From Anaerorhabdus sp036636695 (lineage in GTDB: Bacteria; Bacillota_I; Bacilli_A; Erysipelotrichales; Erysipelotrichaceae): 40,061 nucleotides of DNA. Location: the NCBI RefSeq assembly GCF_036636695.1, contig NZ_JAVWNW010000015.1; one strand, written 5' to 3'. This document shows positions 1 to 8,978 of this stretch, piece by piece; position 1 is the stretch's first letter; the number at the start of each line of letters is the position of its first letter. The notes under the pieces were generated by a model. That model searched no databases, was not told the origin of the DNA, and saw only the letters and a program-made list of their open reading frames with translations. The translations under genes were made by a program, and so were the position numbers.

Positions 1-70
1 CATCTTCAAGTTCATCTATCTTGATTACTGGTACTATTCCTATTTTTTTGATTTCTTGTAGTATGTTCAT
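1..70 (-). CDS. eda: 2-dehydro-3-deoxyphosphogluconate (KDPG) aldolase, N-terminus only
   Basis: Only the first 23 codons are inside the window; the gene runs off the left edge. The start reads MNILQEIKKIGIVPVIKIDE, the usual opening of KDPG/KHG aldolases, where the V-P-V-I-K strand begins the TIM barrel. An AGAGG Shine-Dalgarno lies just before the ATG at 70. The start is 14 nt after the stop of the GH2 gene, so it is the last visible gene of the glucuronate operon. It would split KDPG into pyruvate and glyceraldehyde-3-phosphate. KDG kinase is not in the window and may lie further left. Identification rests on a short stretch plus context. Confidence 0.75.
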   Translation of the reverse strand, partial: MNILQEIKKIGIVPVIKIDELED

Positions 71-84
71 CCTTAACCTCTCAT

Positions 85-2364
85 TTATTTTTTAATTTTT
101 TGTAATTTTTCATTAATAATAGCTAATGCATTTGCAGGAAATCCCTTAGCCATAAATTCCCATACCATTTCAAAAGGAGCTTCTTTAAACATTGCAGCTG
201 CCATAGGTTCATTTGATTCTTCACCAGTCATTAGATTTTTTTGTTTTGGTAAGCGATCAAATACATTTTCTTTAATAATGATTGCGGCTTCTGGATTGCT
301 CATTAAATCACCTACAATATCACGTGTTGAATAATAGCCATCATTGAATGTTAATTCTTCTGATTCTGGCATCAAATCTTTAAACCAGTTACGTGCATCT
401 TCATTGAGTACTTCATTTTCAACTAAGACATAATTAGCATTTGGTTCATCTACTTTATTTAATTTTATGCAATCATCAAATGCACCTTCAGCACATGCAA
501 TTAACGTATTTTCACCTTGCTTAAGTTTTACATTTTCGAAGATAAAAATCTTATTTGCTTGTACTGTACTATGTTTTTCACCATTTACAATTAGTGTGAC
601 TTCTGGTTGATTTGAATAAACTTTTACAGTGATAGCGTCTTGAGGACGATCTACATAGCGGCGTCCTGTAATGTGAACAAATGGTTCAGTTGTCCAATAT
701 GCTTTGTAGATAAAATATGAATCTTTCTTTGTTTTACGATCGAAAGTGACAAGACCTTTATTATTTCTTCCTTGAACACCACCTTCATCACGATTATCAG
801 CAGCGAAGTCAAACATATTCCAAACATACGTTCCCCAAATATAAGGACGTGTTGCAAATTGTTCTAACATTTTTTCATGATAAAATGCTTGATATTCTTC
901 TGTATAGTCTTTACGTTTTGGTGTATCTGTATGCCACTTAAGAATTGCCTCACAGCCATACTCACTTAATCCAACCGCAACATCAGGATTCATTTCATGG
1001 AATTTATCCATCCATGGTCCATTTTGTTCAACTTCACCGTTATACCATCCAAAATAATGATTGTATGCAATGATATCAGTGAGTTTGTGTTGAACAGAAT
1101 CCATTTTTACCATCGACATATGGGCAATTGTAGTTAAACGTGATGGGTCTAATTTCTTAGCCAAATTATTCAAGTCTGTTAGGTTTTTAAGTAACTCTTC
1201 ATTCTCACCACCAATTGTAATTTCATTAGAAATTCCCCAGAAGAAAATAGAAGCATGGTTATAGTTTTCTACCACTAATTCTGTCATTTGACTAATTGTA
1301 TTATCATAAGCTTCTTGACCAGGCATGAATACAGAGATAAATGGAATTTCTGCCCATAATACAAGCCCATCACGATCACAAATATCATAGAAATATTGAT
1401 CATGTTGATAATGTGCTAAACGAATTGTATTTGCACCAACATCTTTAATTAGATTTAAATCTTCTTCATGTTGTTTTGGTGTAATTGCCCATCCCATATC
1501 TTGACGACATTGATGTCTTGATACACCATGTAAATGATATGGTTTACCATTTAAAATGAATCCCTTATTTGCATCAACACAATATTCACGAATACCAAAT
1601 TGAACTTCAACTTCATCAATTAATTGATTTTCTTCATAAATTTCTACACATGCAATGTATTGATAAGGATCGTTACGTCCATTCCATAAATGAACATTTT
1701 CTAAATCAAATTCAGCAACAGCATGTTCATCACTTATTTTTCCTTCTGCTATAACATTGCGATCAGCATCCAATATTTTAGTTACGATGGTTTGCCCTTT
1801 TAAATTGGTAATAAAAGAATCAACGCGTATATGTGCATCTTTATTATTCTTCACAGTAGGAGTAACAAACACACCAGCACTTCCACATTTATCTAAAGAG
1901 ATATGCGTTTTATCAACAGCAATTAAATTTACATCACGATACAACCCTCCATCAAATGTGAAGTCAGCCGCTTGTGGATATATTTGACTTTGTGCATTAC
2001 TTACACTAACGATTAGTTCATCTGTTCCATCTTTCTTTAAAAAATCTGTAACATTATATCTAAATGTACTAAACCCACCTTTATGCTCTCCAAGATAGTG
2101 ATTATTAATCCATACATTTGCGATATGATTTGCACCTTTAAACTCAATATAAATATCTTTTGCTTTTTCATCTTCTGTTAATAATAAGTTCTTCTTATAC
2201 CAACAAAGTCCACGATAGTATGGTTCGCCACCATCCTGTCCATCTAAATTATTCCAAGTATGAGGAAGATGTACTACATCAAATTTTGCATTTTGAAGTG
2301 TATCGATTGTGCATGCGTCTTTAGTAAAAAGCCAGTTTTGATTTATATTATGATTTATTCTCAT
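85..2364 (-). CDS. GH2 glycosidase, probably beta-glucuronidase (beta-galactosidase possible)
   Basis: A 759-residue glycoside hydrolase family 2 enzyme with the order sugar-binding domain, immunoglobulin-like domain, TIM barrel, then an extra C-terminal part. The acid/base Glu is in GISNEI (E381) and the nucleophile in GLSEYG (E468), so it should be active. N534-N535-K536 (GRNNKGLVT) matches the N-x-K motif that contacts the glucuronate carboxylate in beta-glucuronidases, although related beta-galactosidases can look similar there. At 759 aa it is about 150 longer than E. coli GUS; the last ~110 residues look helical and unassigned. There is no signal peptide, so it is cytoplasmic and would act on glucuronides imported by the GPH symporter. 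Its position between uxaC and eda favours glucuronidase. AAAGGAGA precedes the ATG. Confidence 0.85.
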   Translation of the reverse strand: MRINHNINQNWLFTKDACTIDTLQNAKFDVVHLPHTWNNLDGQDGGEPYYRGLCWYKKNLLLTEDEKAKDIYIEFKGANHIANVWINNHYLGEHKGGFSTFRYNVTDFLKKDGTDELIVSVSNAQSQIYPQAADFTFDGGLYRDVNLIAVDKTHISLDKCGSAGVFVTPTVKNNKDAHIRVDSFITNLKGQTIVTKILDADRNVIAEGKISDEHAVAEFDLENVHLWNGRNDPYQYIACVEIYEENQLIDEVEVQFGIREYCVDANKGFILNGKPYHLHGVSRHQCRQDMGWAITPKQHEEDLNLIKDVGANTIRLAHYQHDQYFYDICDRDGLVLWAEIPFISVFMPGQEAYDNTISQMTELVVENYNHASIFFWGISNEITIGGENEELLKNLTDLNNLAKKLDPSRLTTIAHMSMVKMDSVQHKLTDIIAYNHYFGWYNGEVEQNGPWMDKFHEMNPDVAVGLSEYGCEAILKWHTDTPKRKDYTEEYQAFYHEKMLEQFATRPYIWGTYVWNMFDFAADNRDEGGVQGRNNKGLVTFDRKTKKDSYFIYKAYWTTEPFVHITGRRYVDRPQDAITVKVYSNQPEVTLIVNGEKHSTVQANKIFIFENVKLKQGENTLIACAEGAFDDCIKLNKVDEPNANYVLVENEVLNEDARNWFKDLMPESEELTFNDGYYSTRDIVGDLMSNPEAAIIIKENVFDRLPKQKNLMTGEESNEPMAAAMFKEAPFEMVWEFMAKGFPANALAIINEKLQKIKK

Positions 2365-2376
2365 TTCTAGTCTCCT

Positions 2377-3789
2377 TTAAATTTTTTCTAAATCTAGATT
2401 AAAATAATCAACTGCATTGTTATAGCAAATTGCTTTTACACAATTTTGAATAAATTCTTTATCGTCTGGATATTCACCATCTTCTATCCATGTACCCAAT
2501 AAGTTACATAGAATTCTTCTAAAGTATTCATGACGACAATAAGATAAAAAGCTTCGTGAATCTGTCAACATTCCAATAAAGTTTGTTAAGATATTACCAC
2601 TTGCAAGGGTAGTTAATTGATCAATCATTCCTTGCTTATGATCATTGAACCACCAGGCAGAACCTTGCTGAACACGATTAACAACATGTCCATCATTGAA
2701 ACATCCGACAAGAGTTGTAATCGCTGCATTGTCATTAGGATTCAATGAATAAACAATTGTTTTTGGCAAGGTATCTTGTTGTAAAAATAAATTGAGCAAT
2801 TCACTTAATCCATTTGTTGATTGAGAGTTCATTACGCAATCATATCCGCTATCTTTTCCTAATTGTTCAAACATCTTTGTATTTGCATCGCGGATACATC
2901 CATAATGAAGTTGCATAACCCATTTACAATGAGAAACGATTTTTGCTATATCCAATAAAAATCGTGTTTGAAATTGATAGAACATTTTCTCTGTTATCGG
3001 TTTTGTTGTGATTGCATGTTGGAAGATTTCTTCAATCTCTTCATCACTTGCTTGTATTATTTTTATTTCACCAATGCCATGATCCGATAATAGACATCCT
3101 TGTTCTTTAAAATATTGAGCACGACTTGCCAAAGACTTCATTAAATCATCGTATGTTTTAATAGGTATTGTAATTGAGGACAAACTGTTGATGTAGTCAG
3201 CATAGTCCTTGGTAAGTATATTCATTGCTCGATCTGGTCTAAATGTTGGTAATACACTTGGTATAAATGTTTTATCATTTGCAATTGCTTGATGATACTC
3301 CAACGAATCAATTGGATCATCCGTTGTGCAAATTATCTTTACGTTCGATTTCAAAATTAAATCACGCGCACTCATTGGCGTATGCATTAATTTTTCATTA
3401 CAGTGATTCCAAATCATCTCAGCATCTTCTTTTTTAATCGGTTGATGATAATCAAAATAACGTTGAAGTTCTAAATGACTCCAGTGGTACAATGGATTAC
3501 CGATACATTTTTCAATCGTCTCACACCATTTTACAAACTTGTCGTAATCACTTGCACTTCCTGTAATATAAGATTCATCAATACCATTAGCACGCATTAA
3601 TCGCCATTTGTAATGATCCTTTGCCAACCACACTTGTGTGATATTTTCAAATGTTCGATTTTCAGCAATTTCTTGTGGAGGAATATGACAATGATAGTCA
3701 ATAATTGGACAATGCTCCGCAATCTCATGATAGAGTACTTGAGCTGTTTTCGTTTTCAATAAAAAGTTTTGGTCCATGAATGCTTTCAT
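2377..3789 (-). CDS. uxaC: glucuronate isomerase
   Basis: A 470-aa uronate isomerase that converts D-glucuronate to D-fructuronate (and galacturonate to tagaturonate). The N-terminal IIDYHCHIPP holds the metal-binding H33-x-H35 pair of the amidohydrolase-like barrel, and the C-terminal block GMLTDSRSFLSYCRHEYFRR is typical of the family. I place the start at 3789 (MKAFMDQNFLL): a GTGAGG ribosome binding site precedes that ATG and family members begin this way. An in-frame ATG at 3804 has no binding site and sits 3 nt from the uxuB stop. It is the third enzyme of the operon, 12 nt before the GH2 gene. Confidence 0.96.
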   Translation of the reverse strand: MKAFMDQNFLLKTKTAQVLYHEIAEHCPIIDYHCHIPPQEIAENRTFENITQVWLAKDHYKWRLMRANGIDESYITGSASDYDKFVKWCETIEKCIGNPLYHWSHLELQRYFDYHQPIKKEDAEMIWNHCNEKLMHTPMSARDLILKSNVKIICTTDDPIDSLEYHQAIANDKTFIPSVLPTFRPDRAMNILTKDYADYINSLSSITIPIKTYDDLMKSLASRAQYFKEQGCLLSDHGIGEIKIIQASDEEIEEIFQHAITTKPITEKMFYQFQTRFLLDIAKIVSHCKWVMQLHYGCIRDANTKMFEQLGKDSGYDCVMNSQSTNGLSELLNLFLQQDTLPKTIVYSLNPNDNAAITTLVGCFNDGHVVNRVQQGSAWWFNDHKQGMIDQLTTLASGNILTNFIGMLTDSRSFLSYCRHEYFRRILCNLLGTWIEDGEYPDDKEFIQNCVKAICYNNAVDYFNLDLEKI

Positions 3790-3807
3790 ATTTACCTCAC
3801 TCATTTT

Positions 3808-4653
3808 CTAAACGCCACTATATGCGTTATAACCGCCATCTACTGGAATTACGACACCATTCACAAAACCACTTGCATCCTGTGACATTAGATACAATAA
3901 AGTTCCAATCAATTCTTCTGGTTCACCAAATCGATTCATGGGTGTTCCTGCAAGTATTTTAGCGGTACGTTGAGTCGGTGTACCATCTTCATTAAAAAGT
4001 AATTTACTATTTTGCTCAGTGCTGAAGAAGCCAGGTGCAATCGCATTGCAACGTATACCTACATCACTAAAATGAACCGCAAGCCATTGTGTAAAATTGC
4101 TAACTGCTGCTTTAGCACCAGAATATGCAAGAATTTTTGTTAATGGTGTAAATGCATTCATACTTGAAATATTAATAATTGTTGCACCTTCTTTATTTGC
4201 CATATCAAGTGCAAATATCTGTGTAGGTAATAAGGTTCCAATAAAGTTTAAATTGAATACAAATTCTACATCTTTTTGATCTAAATCAAAGAATGTTTTT
4301 ATTGTTCCTAAATCTTCAAGATGAAATGTTTCATTATCAGTTGTTGCTTTTGGACTATTGCCTCCAGCACCATTAATCAAGATATCACAAGTACCTAAAT
4401 CATTTATGATTTGGTCATGTGCTAGTTGAATACTTTCTTTTTCAAGTACATTACATTGATAAGCTTTTGCTTGTCCACCATCTATAAGAATTTCATCAGC
4501 ATATTTTTGAGCGGCAGCTTGATTTAAATCAAGTAAAGCAACCTTCGCACCAGTTTTTGCAACTGCTTTCGCAAACATACCACAAAGAACACCACCCGCT
4601 CCTGTAATCACAACAACCTTATCTTTACAATCAATTTGAAATGGTAGCTTCAT
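3808..4653 (-). CDS. uxuB: D-fructuronate reductase (mannonate oxidoreductase), SDR type
   Basis: A 281-aa short-chain dehydrogenase with Rossmann motif TGAGGVLCG (residues 17-25), NAG at the central strand, and YSGAK as the catalytic Tyr-Lys pair. It should interconvert D-fructuronate and D-mannonate with NAD(P)H. The classical E. coli UxuB belongs to another family; Firmicutes often use this SDR, so the assignment rests on family resemblance and on its place between uxuA and uxaC. The start at 4653 is chosen because AAGGAG lies before it and only one base separates it from the uxuA stop. A frame-extended ATG at 4683 lies inside uxuA. Confidence 0.9.
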   Translation of the reverse strand: MKLPFQIDCKDKVVVITGAGGVLCGMFAKAVAKTGAKVALLDLNQAAAQKYADEILIDGGQAKAYQCNVLEKESIQLAHDQIINDLGTCDILINGAGGNSPKATTDNETFHLEDLGTIKTFFDLDQKDVEFVFNLNFIGTLLPTQIFALDMANKEGATIINISSMNAFTPLTKILAYSGAKAAVSNFTQWLAVHFSDVGIRCNAIAPGFFSTEQNSKLLFNEDGTPTQRTAKILAGTPMNRFGEPEELIGTLLYLMSQDASGFVNGVVIPVDGGYNAYSGV

Positions 4654-4654
4654 T

Positions 4655-5695
4655 TTATCTTTCTCCTTTTTCAAGCGCTTCAATAATTCCTGCCATATAC
4701 ATAGCTCCTAAAGCACGGTCATATAAACCATATCCAGCTTTCCCTGTTTCTCCCCAAATCATTCTTCCATGATCTGGACGAATATATCCCTTAAATCCTA
4801 CTTCATAATAGGCTTTAAGAATTTCATAAATATCCAATGAACCACATTTTGAATAATGTGCAGATTCCTCAAAACTTCCATCTTCAAGAATTTTTACATT
4901 TCTTATATGGGCGAAATGGATTCTTCCATCTTTACCAAAACGACGAATGATTTGTGGAATATTGTTCTTCGTTGTACATCCTAATGATCCTGAACAAAGT
5001 GTTAATCCATGGTGTGGATCATCAAAGAGTTTTAGAAAACGATCTAGATTTTCTTCACTAGTAATGATTCTTGGAATTCCAAAAATTGGCCATGGAGGAT
5101 CATCTGGGTGAATCGCCATATTCACATCGCATTCCACCGCAACAGGCAAAACTTCTTCAATGAATAATTTCAAATTTTCCCAAAGTCCTTCTTCACCTAA
5201 CGCTTGATAGTCTTCAATCAAAGTTTTAACTTCTTCAACAGAATAACTTGCATCCCAACCTGGTAATGTTAATTTTGTTGGATCCAACTTTGATACATCT
5301 TCTTTATAATAAACAAGTGCTGTCGAACCATCCTCTAAGCGATGATCTAATTGTGAACGTGTCCAATCAAATACCGGCATAAAATTATAACAAATACATT
5401 TCACACCATGCTTCGCAAGCAATCGAATATTTTCTTTAAAATTTTCGATATAACGAACATAATCATTACGTCGTAGCTTAATATCTTCATGAACTGGTAC
5501 AGATTCGATGACTTCCATTTCAAGATTATTTTTAGCACATTCCTCTTTTAAGCGAATGATTTCATCTTCAGGCCACACCTCACCAACTGGTACACTGTAT
5601 ATTGCTGTAACAACACCTGTCATGTTTGGTATTTGTCTTATATTTTCTAAAGATACAGCATCATCCAAGCCATACCATCTAAATGTCATTTTCAT
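4655..5695 (-). CDS. uxuA: mannonate dehydratase
   Basis: A 346-aa enzyme that removes water from D-mannonate to give 2-keto-3-deoxygluconate, the entry to KDG/KDPG catabolism. The opening MKMTFRWYGLDDAVSLENIR and the motif AIHPDDPPWPIFGIPRI are characteristic of the UxuA TIM-barrel family, and length is normal. AAGGAGAG stands 5 nt before the ATG. The gene begins 21 nt after the transporter stop, and its own stop is one base from the uxuB start, so translation of uxuA and uxuB is probably coupled. Confidence 0.97.
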   Translation of the reverse strand: MKMTFRWYGLDDAVSLENIRQIPNMTGVVTAIYSVPVGEVWPEDEIIRLKEECAKNNLEMEVIESVPVHEDIKLRRNDYVRYIENFKENIRLLAKHGVKCICYNFMPVFDWTRSQLDHRLEDGSTALVYYKEDVSKLDPTKLTLPGWDASYSVEEVKTLIEDYQALGEEGLWENLKLFIEEVLPVAVECDVNMAIHPDDPPWPIFGIPRIITSEENLDRFLKLFDDPHHGLTLCSGSLGCTTKNNIPQIIRRFGKDGRIHFAHIRNVKILEDGSFEESAHYSKCGSLDIYEILKAYYEVGFKGYIRPDHGRMIWGETGKAGYGLYDRALGAMYMAGIIEALEKGER

Positions 5696-5716
5696 GTTTT
5701 CTCTCCTTGAAAATAC

Positions 5717-7396
5717 TTAAATATTTTGTTCTTTAATTTCTCTAATTTTAGTTTGAACCTCTATCATTTTTTCTCTTGATAGTGGATAGAATTTCATCGC
5801 TATAACATTACAAACTAGTCCAAGAATTGGAACTCCAAATGCCATAACAACGTAGAATGTTTTAATTGTATTAGTTACTGGATCACCAATTTGTGGTAGT
5901 GTATTCGCATAACCGATAAATGCTAAAGATAGCGTAATCACGGTTGTTGCGAAAGATGAAATAATTTTATCTACAAATGAGAATAATGTTCCCATCATAC
6001 CCGGCACATATCTTCCTGTACGGTATGTTTCGTAATCTGCACAGTCCGCAATCATTGGAATAACAATGTTTCCAGATACATTATTTACTGCTCCACGAAC
6101 AATTAAGAATAGAATAAAAATAATTGTAATCATATTTAATGAACTCAACGATACTGCACCCATATCTACAACATAAACAAACAATGCCATTCCTGCTGTA
6201 ACAATTATACCTAACCAAGATGCAACTACGATTGCTTTTTTCATACCAGTTTTGCGAGAGAAATTCATTCCCCATAAACCTAAGAACAACGTAGGCAATA
6301 AAGTAATTAATGATATTTGTCCTGATAATGCGTAATTACCTACTAAGATTCCATAGAGAATTGTTGTAAGAATTGCATTTTGACCAATTGTCATCGCTAG
6401 TTTATCAGTTGATGCTGAAACAACCAACATTTGAATTGCACGGTTATTTTTAATAACATCCCAATATTCTTTGAATTTAATTTTTTGTGCAATACCAGTA
6501 CCAAAGAACTCCGTACGATCTTTTTTCCAAATACCAATGATTGCAAGAAGAGTAAGTACAGCAGAACATAGTACTGTCATCACCCATGCTAGATTAAAGA
6601 ATTGTTGATTGAAACCACCTGTCATTGGAATTAATACGTTTGAAACAATAATTTGTAATCCCATAAACATAACTGTAACAAAGACACCATCAAACATTGA
6701 GAAGATTGGTCGTTGTTTAGGATCGTTGGTTAAACATGCTTGCCCTGCTTTTGTACATGCTGTTTGGAATGTATAACCAACAATGTAAATACCATAAATG
6801 AAAATAAAATATAGATATCGTAATCCTTCTGGTACAAGATGCGTTGTTTGTAACATTACAAACGTCGCAAGAATCATAATGACATTACCTAAAACCATGA
6901 AAGGTCTAAACTTTCCAAACTTTCCATCAGTTTTATCAATCAAGAACCCAATAATTGGATCAGTAATTCCATCAAATATTCGCATTCCTGTTAAAATTAT
7001 TCCTACTACTGCTGTCAACAATCCTGCAACGCCTACACAATAATACGTAATAAATCCTGTTAAGAACATATAGAAATTTGTTGCTGTGTTGTTGAGTGAA
7101 AATAATCCAATTTGCCAAATTTTAGCACGGTTATAAATTTCACTTTCATTGTTGATACCTGCTTCTTTAATAAATGCATCATAAACATCTGCAGCTTCTG
7201 TTCCTGTTACTAAATAAATGCGGTCCTTAATTTCAACTTCTATTATTTCTTCGTTCTCTTGTAGTTTACCCTCATTTACCTTTTTTAAATCATTAACTTC
7301 GACGATAATTCCCGTCGCGTATAGCTGACAAGTCTTAACATTACTCGATCCGCCTAAGTTTTCAAGTACTTCTATAGCAAGTTTTCTTTTATCCAT
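5717..7396 (-). CDS. GPH-family sugar:cation symporter with N-terminal degenerate PTS EIIB-like domain
   Basis: A 559-aa first gene of the operon. From about residue 90 it is a 12-helix GPH (MelB/UidB-type) symporter, with IFDGITDPIIGFLIDKT as the conserved cytoplasmic motif; glucuronide uptake is inferred from context. The first ~80 residues align without gaps to the glucose-family PTS EIIB domain (VLENLGGSSNVKTCQLYATG...). The phosphorylated Cys of the C-x-T-R signature is Tyr26 and the Arg is Gly29, so the domain cannot carry phosphate on that Cys. A regulatory or sugar-sensing role is possible. AAAGGGGTG precedes the ATG. Confidence 0.9.
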   Translation of the reverse strand: MDKRKLAIEVLENLGGSSNVKTCQLYATGIIVEVNDLKKVNEGKLQENEEIIEVEIKDRIYLVTGTEAADVYDAFIKEAGINNESEIYNRAKIWQIGLFSLNNTATNFYMFLTGFITYYCVGVAGLLTAVVGIILTGMRIFDGITDPIIGFLIDKTDGKFGKFRPFMVLGNVIMILATFVMLQTTHLVPEGLRYLYFIFIYGIYIVGYTFQTACTKAGQACLTNDPKQRPIFSMFDGVFVTVMFMGLQIIVSNVLIPMTGGFNQQFFNLAWVMTVLCSAVLTLLAIIGIWKKDRTEFFGTGIAQKIKFKEYWDVIKNNRAIQMLVVSASTDKLAMTIGQNAILTTILYGILVGNYALSGQISLITLLPTLFLGLWGMNFSRKTGMKKAIVVASWLGIIVTAGMALFVYVVDMGAVSLSSLNMITIIFILFLIVRGAVNNVSGNIVIPMIADCADYETYRTGRYVPGMMGTLFSFVDKIISSFATTVITLSLAFIGYANTLPQIGDPVTNTIKTFYVVMAFGVPILGLVCNVIAMKFYPLSREKMIEVQTKIREIKEQNI

Positions 7397-7435
7397 GTGG
7401 ACACCCCTTTCAGTTGCTTCGTAACTTATGGCACT

Positions 7436-7464
7436 ATCGTATCACTTGTATACAAGCATGTCAA
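7436..7464 (-). promoter_or_regulatory. promoter of the glucuronide operon
   Basis: Read on the minus strand, a perfect TTGACA -35 (7464-7459) and TACGAT -10 (7441-7436) are separated by 17 bp. The transporter ATG follows 40 nt downstream. One operator palindrome fills the spacer and the other lies just upstream of the -35, the expected layout for repression. Confidence 0.85.
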
Positions 7465-7480
7465 TACACTTGTATACAAG
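7445..7480. promoter_or_regulatory. tandem GntR-type operators
   Basis: The perfect 12-bp palindrome CTTGTATACAAG occurs at 7445-7456 and again at 7469-7480, 24 bp apart start to start, so both lie on nearly the same DNA face. The GTATAC core fits the t-GT-N-AC-a pattern known for the FadR subfamily of GntR regulators. The regulator next door is the obvious candidate; binding is inference. Confidence 0.8.
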
Positions 7481-7489
7481 CTGTCTAAA

Positions 7490-7520
7490 AGAAACAAAAA
7501 GCCCTTAATCAATGGGCTTT
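7490..7520 (-). terminator. terminator of the gntR regulator gene
   Basis: On the minus strand AAAGCCC and GGGCTTT (7520-7514 with 7504-7498) form a stem followed by a TTTTTGTTTCTTTT tract. It separates gntR from the operon promoter, so the two are transcribed independently. Confidence 0.8.
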
Positions 7521-7541
7521 CTTAATATATTAGCTTGTATC

Positions 7542-8243
7542 CTACTGGATAGTTGATACATATTTAAAGTATTTAGCATACTCAAATATCTTTGTTGTTG
7601 AGTCTTGTACACCATCATATAAATGATGTTGATATAAATCTTTTATTTTAGTCATATCTTTTTGAATAATGCACTCAAGGATTGTTTCATGCGCATCCAA
7701 AAGTTTAGATAATCTCTTTTTATCATTCAAATCAATGAAAACTCTGAACCGTAAATAATGATTTTGAAGTTGATTTAACATCTCCCAAACTCCTTCTTTA
7801 CCTGCCAGTTCAAAAATCATACGATGGAAATCATTATCTAAATTTATAAATTCAAGCGATAATTCTTTATCATCTGATTCTCTACTAAGTAACTCTTTTT
7901 GCTTCACAAGAATCACTTTTAATCTAAATATCTGTGCTTGAGTAATGATTGTAGCTAAATCTTCTACAATACCAATTTCAATCTTTTCACGCATATACAT
8001 AATATCTGAAATTGTTTCTAGATCAATTAATGAAACAAAAGTTCCAATATGTGGTTTAACTTCAATTAAGCCATCACTTTCAAGCCTACGAAAAGCGTCA
8101 CGAACAGGGGTTCTTGACACATTGAATCGCTTTGATGTTTCAATTTCACTTATGCTATATCCTGGTTCTAGTCTCATAGACAAAATTTCAGCCTTTAATG
8201 CTTCATAGACACGATTCGGTATTTGATTGTTATTTTTTGCCAT
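7542..8243 (-). CDS. GntR-family regulator, FadR/FCD subfamily (UxuR-like)
   Basis: A 233-aa regulator. Residues ~10-75 form the winged helix (EALKAEILSMRLEPG, then SRTPVRDAFRRLESDGLIEV), and residues ~85-225 the helical FCD ligand domain with conserved acidic/His positions (NDFHRMIF, HETIL, HHLYDG). FCD proteins bind small acids, and relatives beside uxu genes sense uronate intermediates. It probably represses the adjacent operon through the two CTTGTATACAAG palindromes. GGGGTGG precedes the ATG. The inducer cannot be read from sequence. Confidence 0.9.
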   Translation of the reverse strand: MAKNNNQIPNRVYEALKAEILSMRLEPGYSISEIETSKRFNVSRTPVRDAFRRLESDGLIEVKPHIGTFVSLIDLETISDIMYMREKIEIGIVEDLATIITQAQIFRLKVILVKQKELLSRESDDKELSLEFINLDNDFHRMIFELAGKEGVWEMLNQLQNHYLRFRVFIDLNDKKRLSKLLDAHETILECIIQKDMTKIKDLYQHHLYDGVQDSTTKIFEYAKYFKYVSTIQ

Positions 8244-8561
8244 CTAACCACCCCATTCAATTACTGTTATTCTATTTCAATTAAAAGACAAAAGCAATTG
8301 AAACCTACTGTTTCATCTTTAATTAGTAGAATAATCATAAAGATATTTTTTCCCTAGTTTACTTTTTATTTTTTAATTTTTCTTAGTTATATTTCATTAT
8401 CATCATAAGATCATGTTAGAACAATATTAGTCATTAAAAATATTTCCACTAATTGATATCCTACCCTCATGATACATAATTAATTTTCAAGTAACTTTTT
8501 TAAATTTTGATACAAAGAAAATCTCGTAAACTTGATCAATACCAAATCTACGAGATTCTGT
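8244..8561. other. intergenic region with gntR promoter and a terminator
   Basis: This 318-nt gap holds the gntR promoter: on the minus strand TTGCTT at 8297-8292, a 17-bp spacer, and TAGAAT at 8274-8269. An 8-bp inverted repeat TTTCAATT/AATTGAAA (8275-8282 and 8296-8303) overlaps it and could be an operator. About 8340-8510 is very AT-rich and I see no gene in it. The right end holds a terminator. Confidence 0.6.
8511..8557 (-). terminator. terminator after the DUF2871 gene
   Basis: A 9-bp stem (8549-8557 with 8520-8528; AATCTCGTA/TACGAGATT) with a 20-nt loop is followed on the minus strand by TTCTTTG. It lies 4 nt after the end of the DUF2871 gene. Confidence 0.65.
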
Positions 8562-8975
8562 TTAATTAATAGCTGCCTTCTTTAATTTTAAGAAAATCAA
8601 GACGAATCCAACACCAAGTAAGATATGTCCAATTCCTGCAACACCTGAAATAGCTGCATTAATTCCTGAAGAAACTTCTATATTTAATACTTCAACAATA
8701 CCTCTTACAAGAAACATCACTTCCATCCAAATAAGTCCAATATTGTATGTTAGGAAAGCTGTATTAAATCCTTTTTGTTCTTGTAATTTTAGATGTTGTG
8801 ACAACAACGCTAATATTAGAATAAAGAATGTTCCTAGCATCAAGAAATGTCCATGCATCTTTCCTAATGCTGTTACTCCTACAAAGTCATTAAACTTTGT
8901 AAACTCACGGTAGAATACTCCAGCTACCATTGCTACAATGCCATAAATAAATGCTAAATTAATCATTTTTTTCAT
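8562..8975 (-). CDS. DUF2871 family membrane protein
   Basis: A 137-aa protein of four predicted transmembrane helices. The N-terminal block (FIYGIVAMVAGVFYREFTKF, then LGKMHGHFLMLG with conserved His) matches the DUF2871 family. Its function is not known; the His residues inside helices resemble heme- or metal-binding positions, but that is speculation. It lies 3 nt after the 220-aa membrane protein and is the last gene of the TetR-led unit, so the TetR protein probably controls it. Confidence 0.8.
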   Translation of the reverse strand: MKKMINLAFIYGIVAMVAGVFYREFTKFNDFVGVTALGKMHGHFLMLGTFFILILALLSQHLKLQEQKGFNTAFLTYNIGLIWMEVMFLVRGIVEVLNIEVSSGINAAISGVAGIGHILLGVGFVLIFLKLKKAAIN

Positions 8976-8978
8976 ATT

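Noticed and set aside
2377..3804. uxaC starting at 3804
   Set aside because: The GTGAGG site and family N-terminus support 3789.
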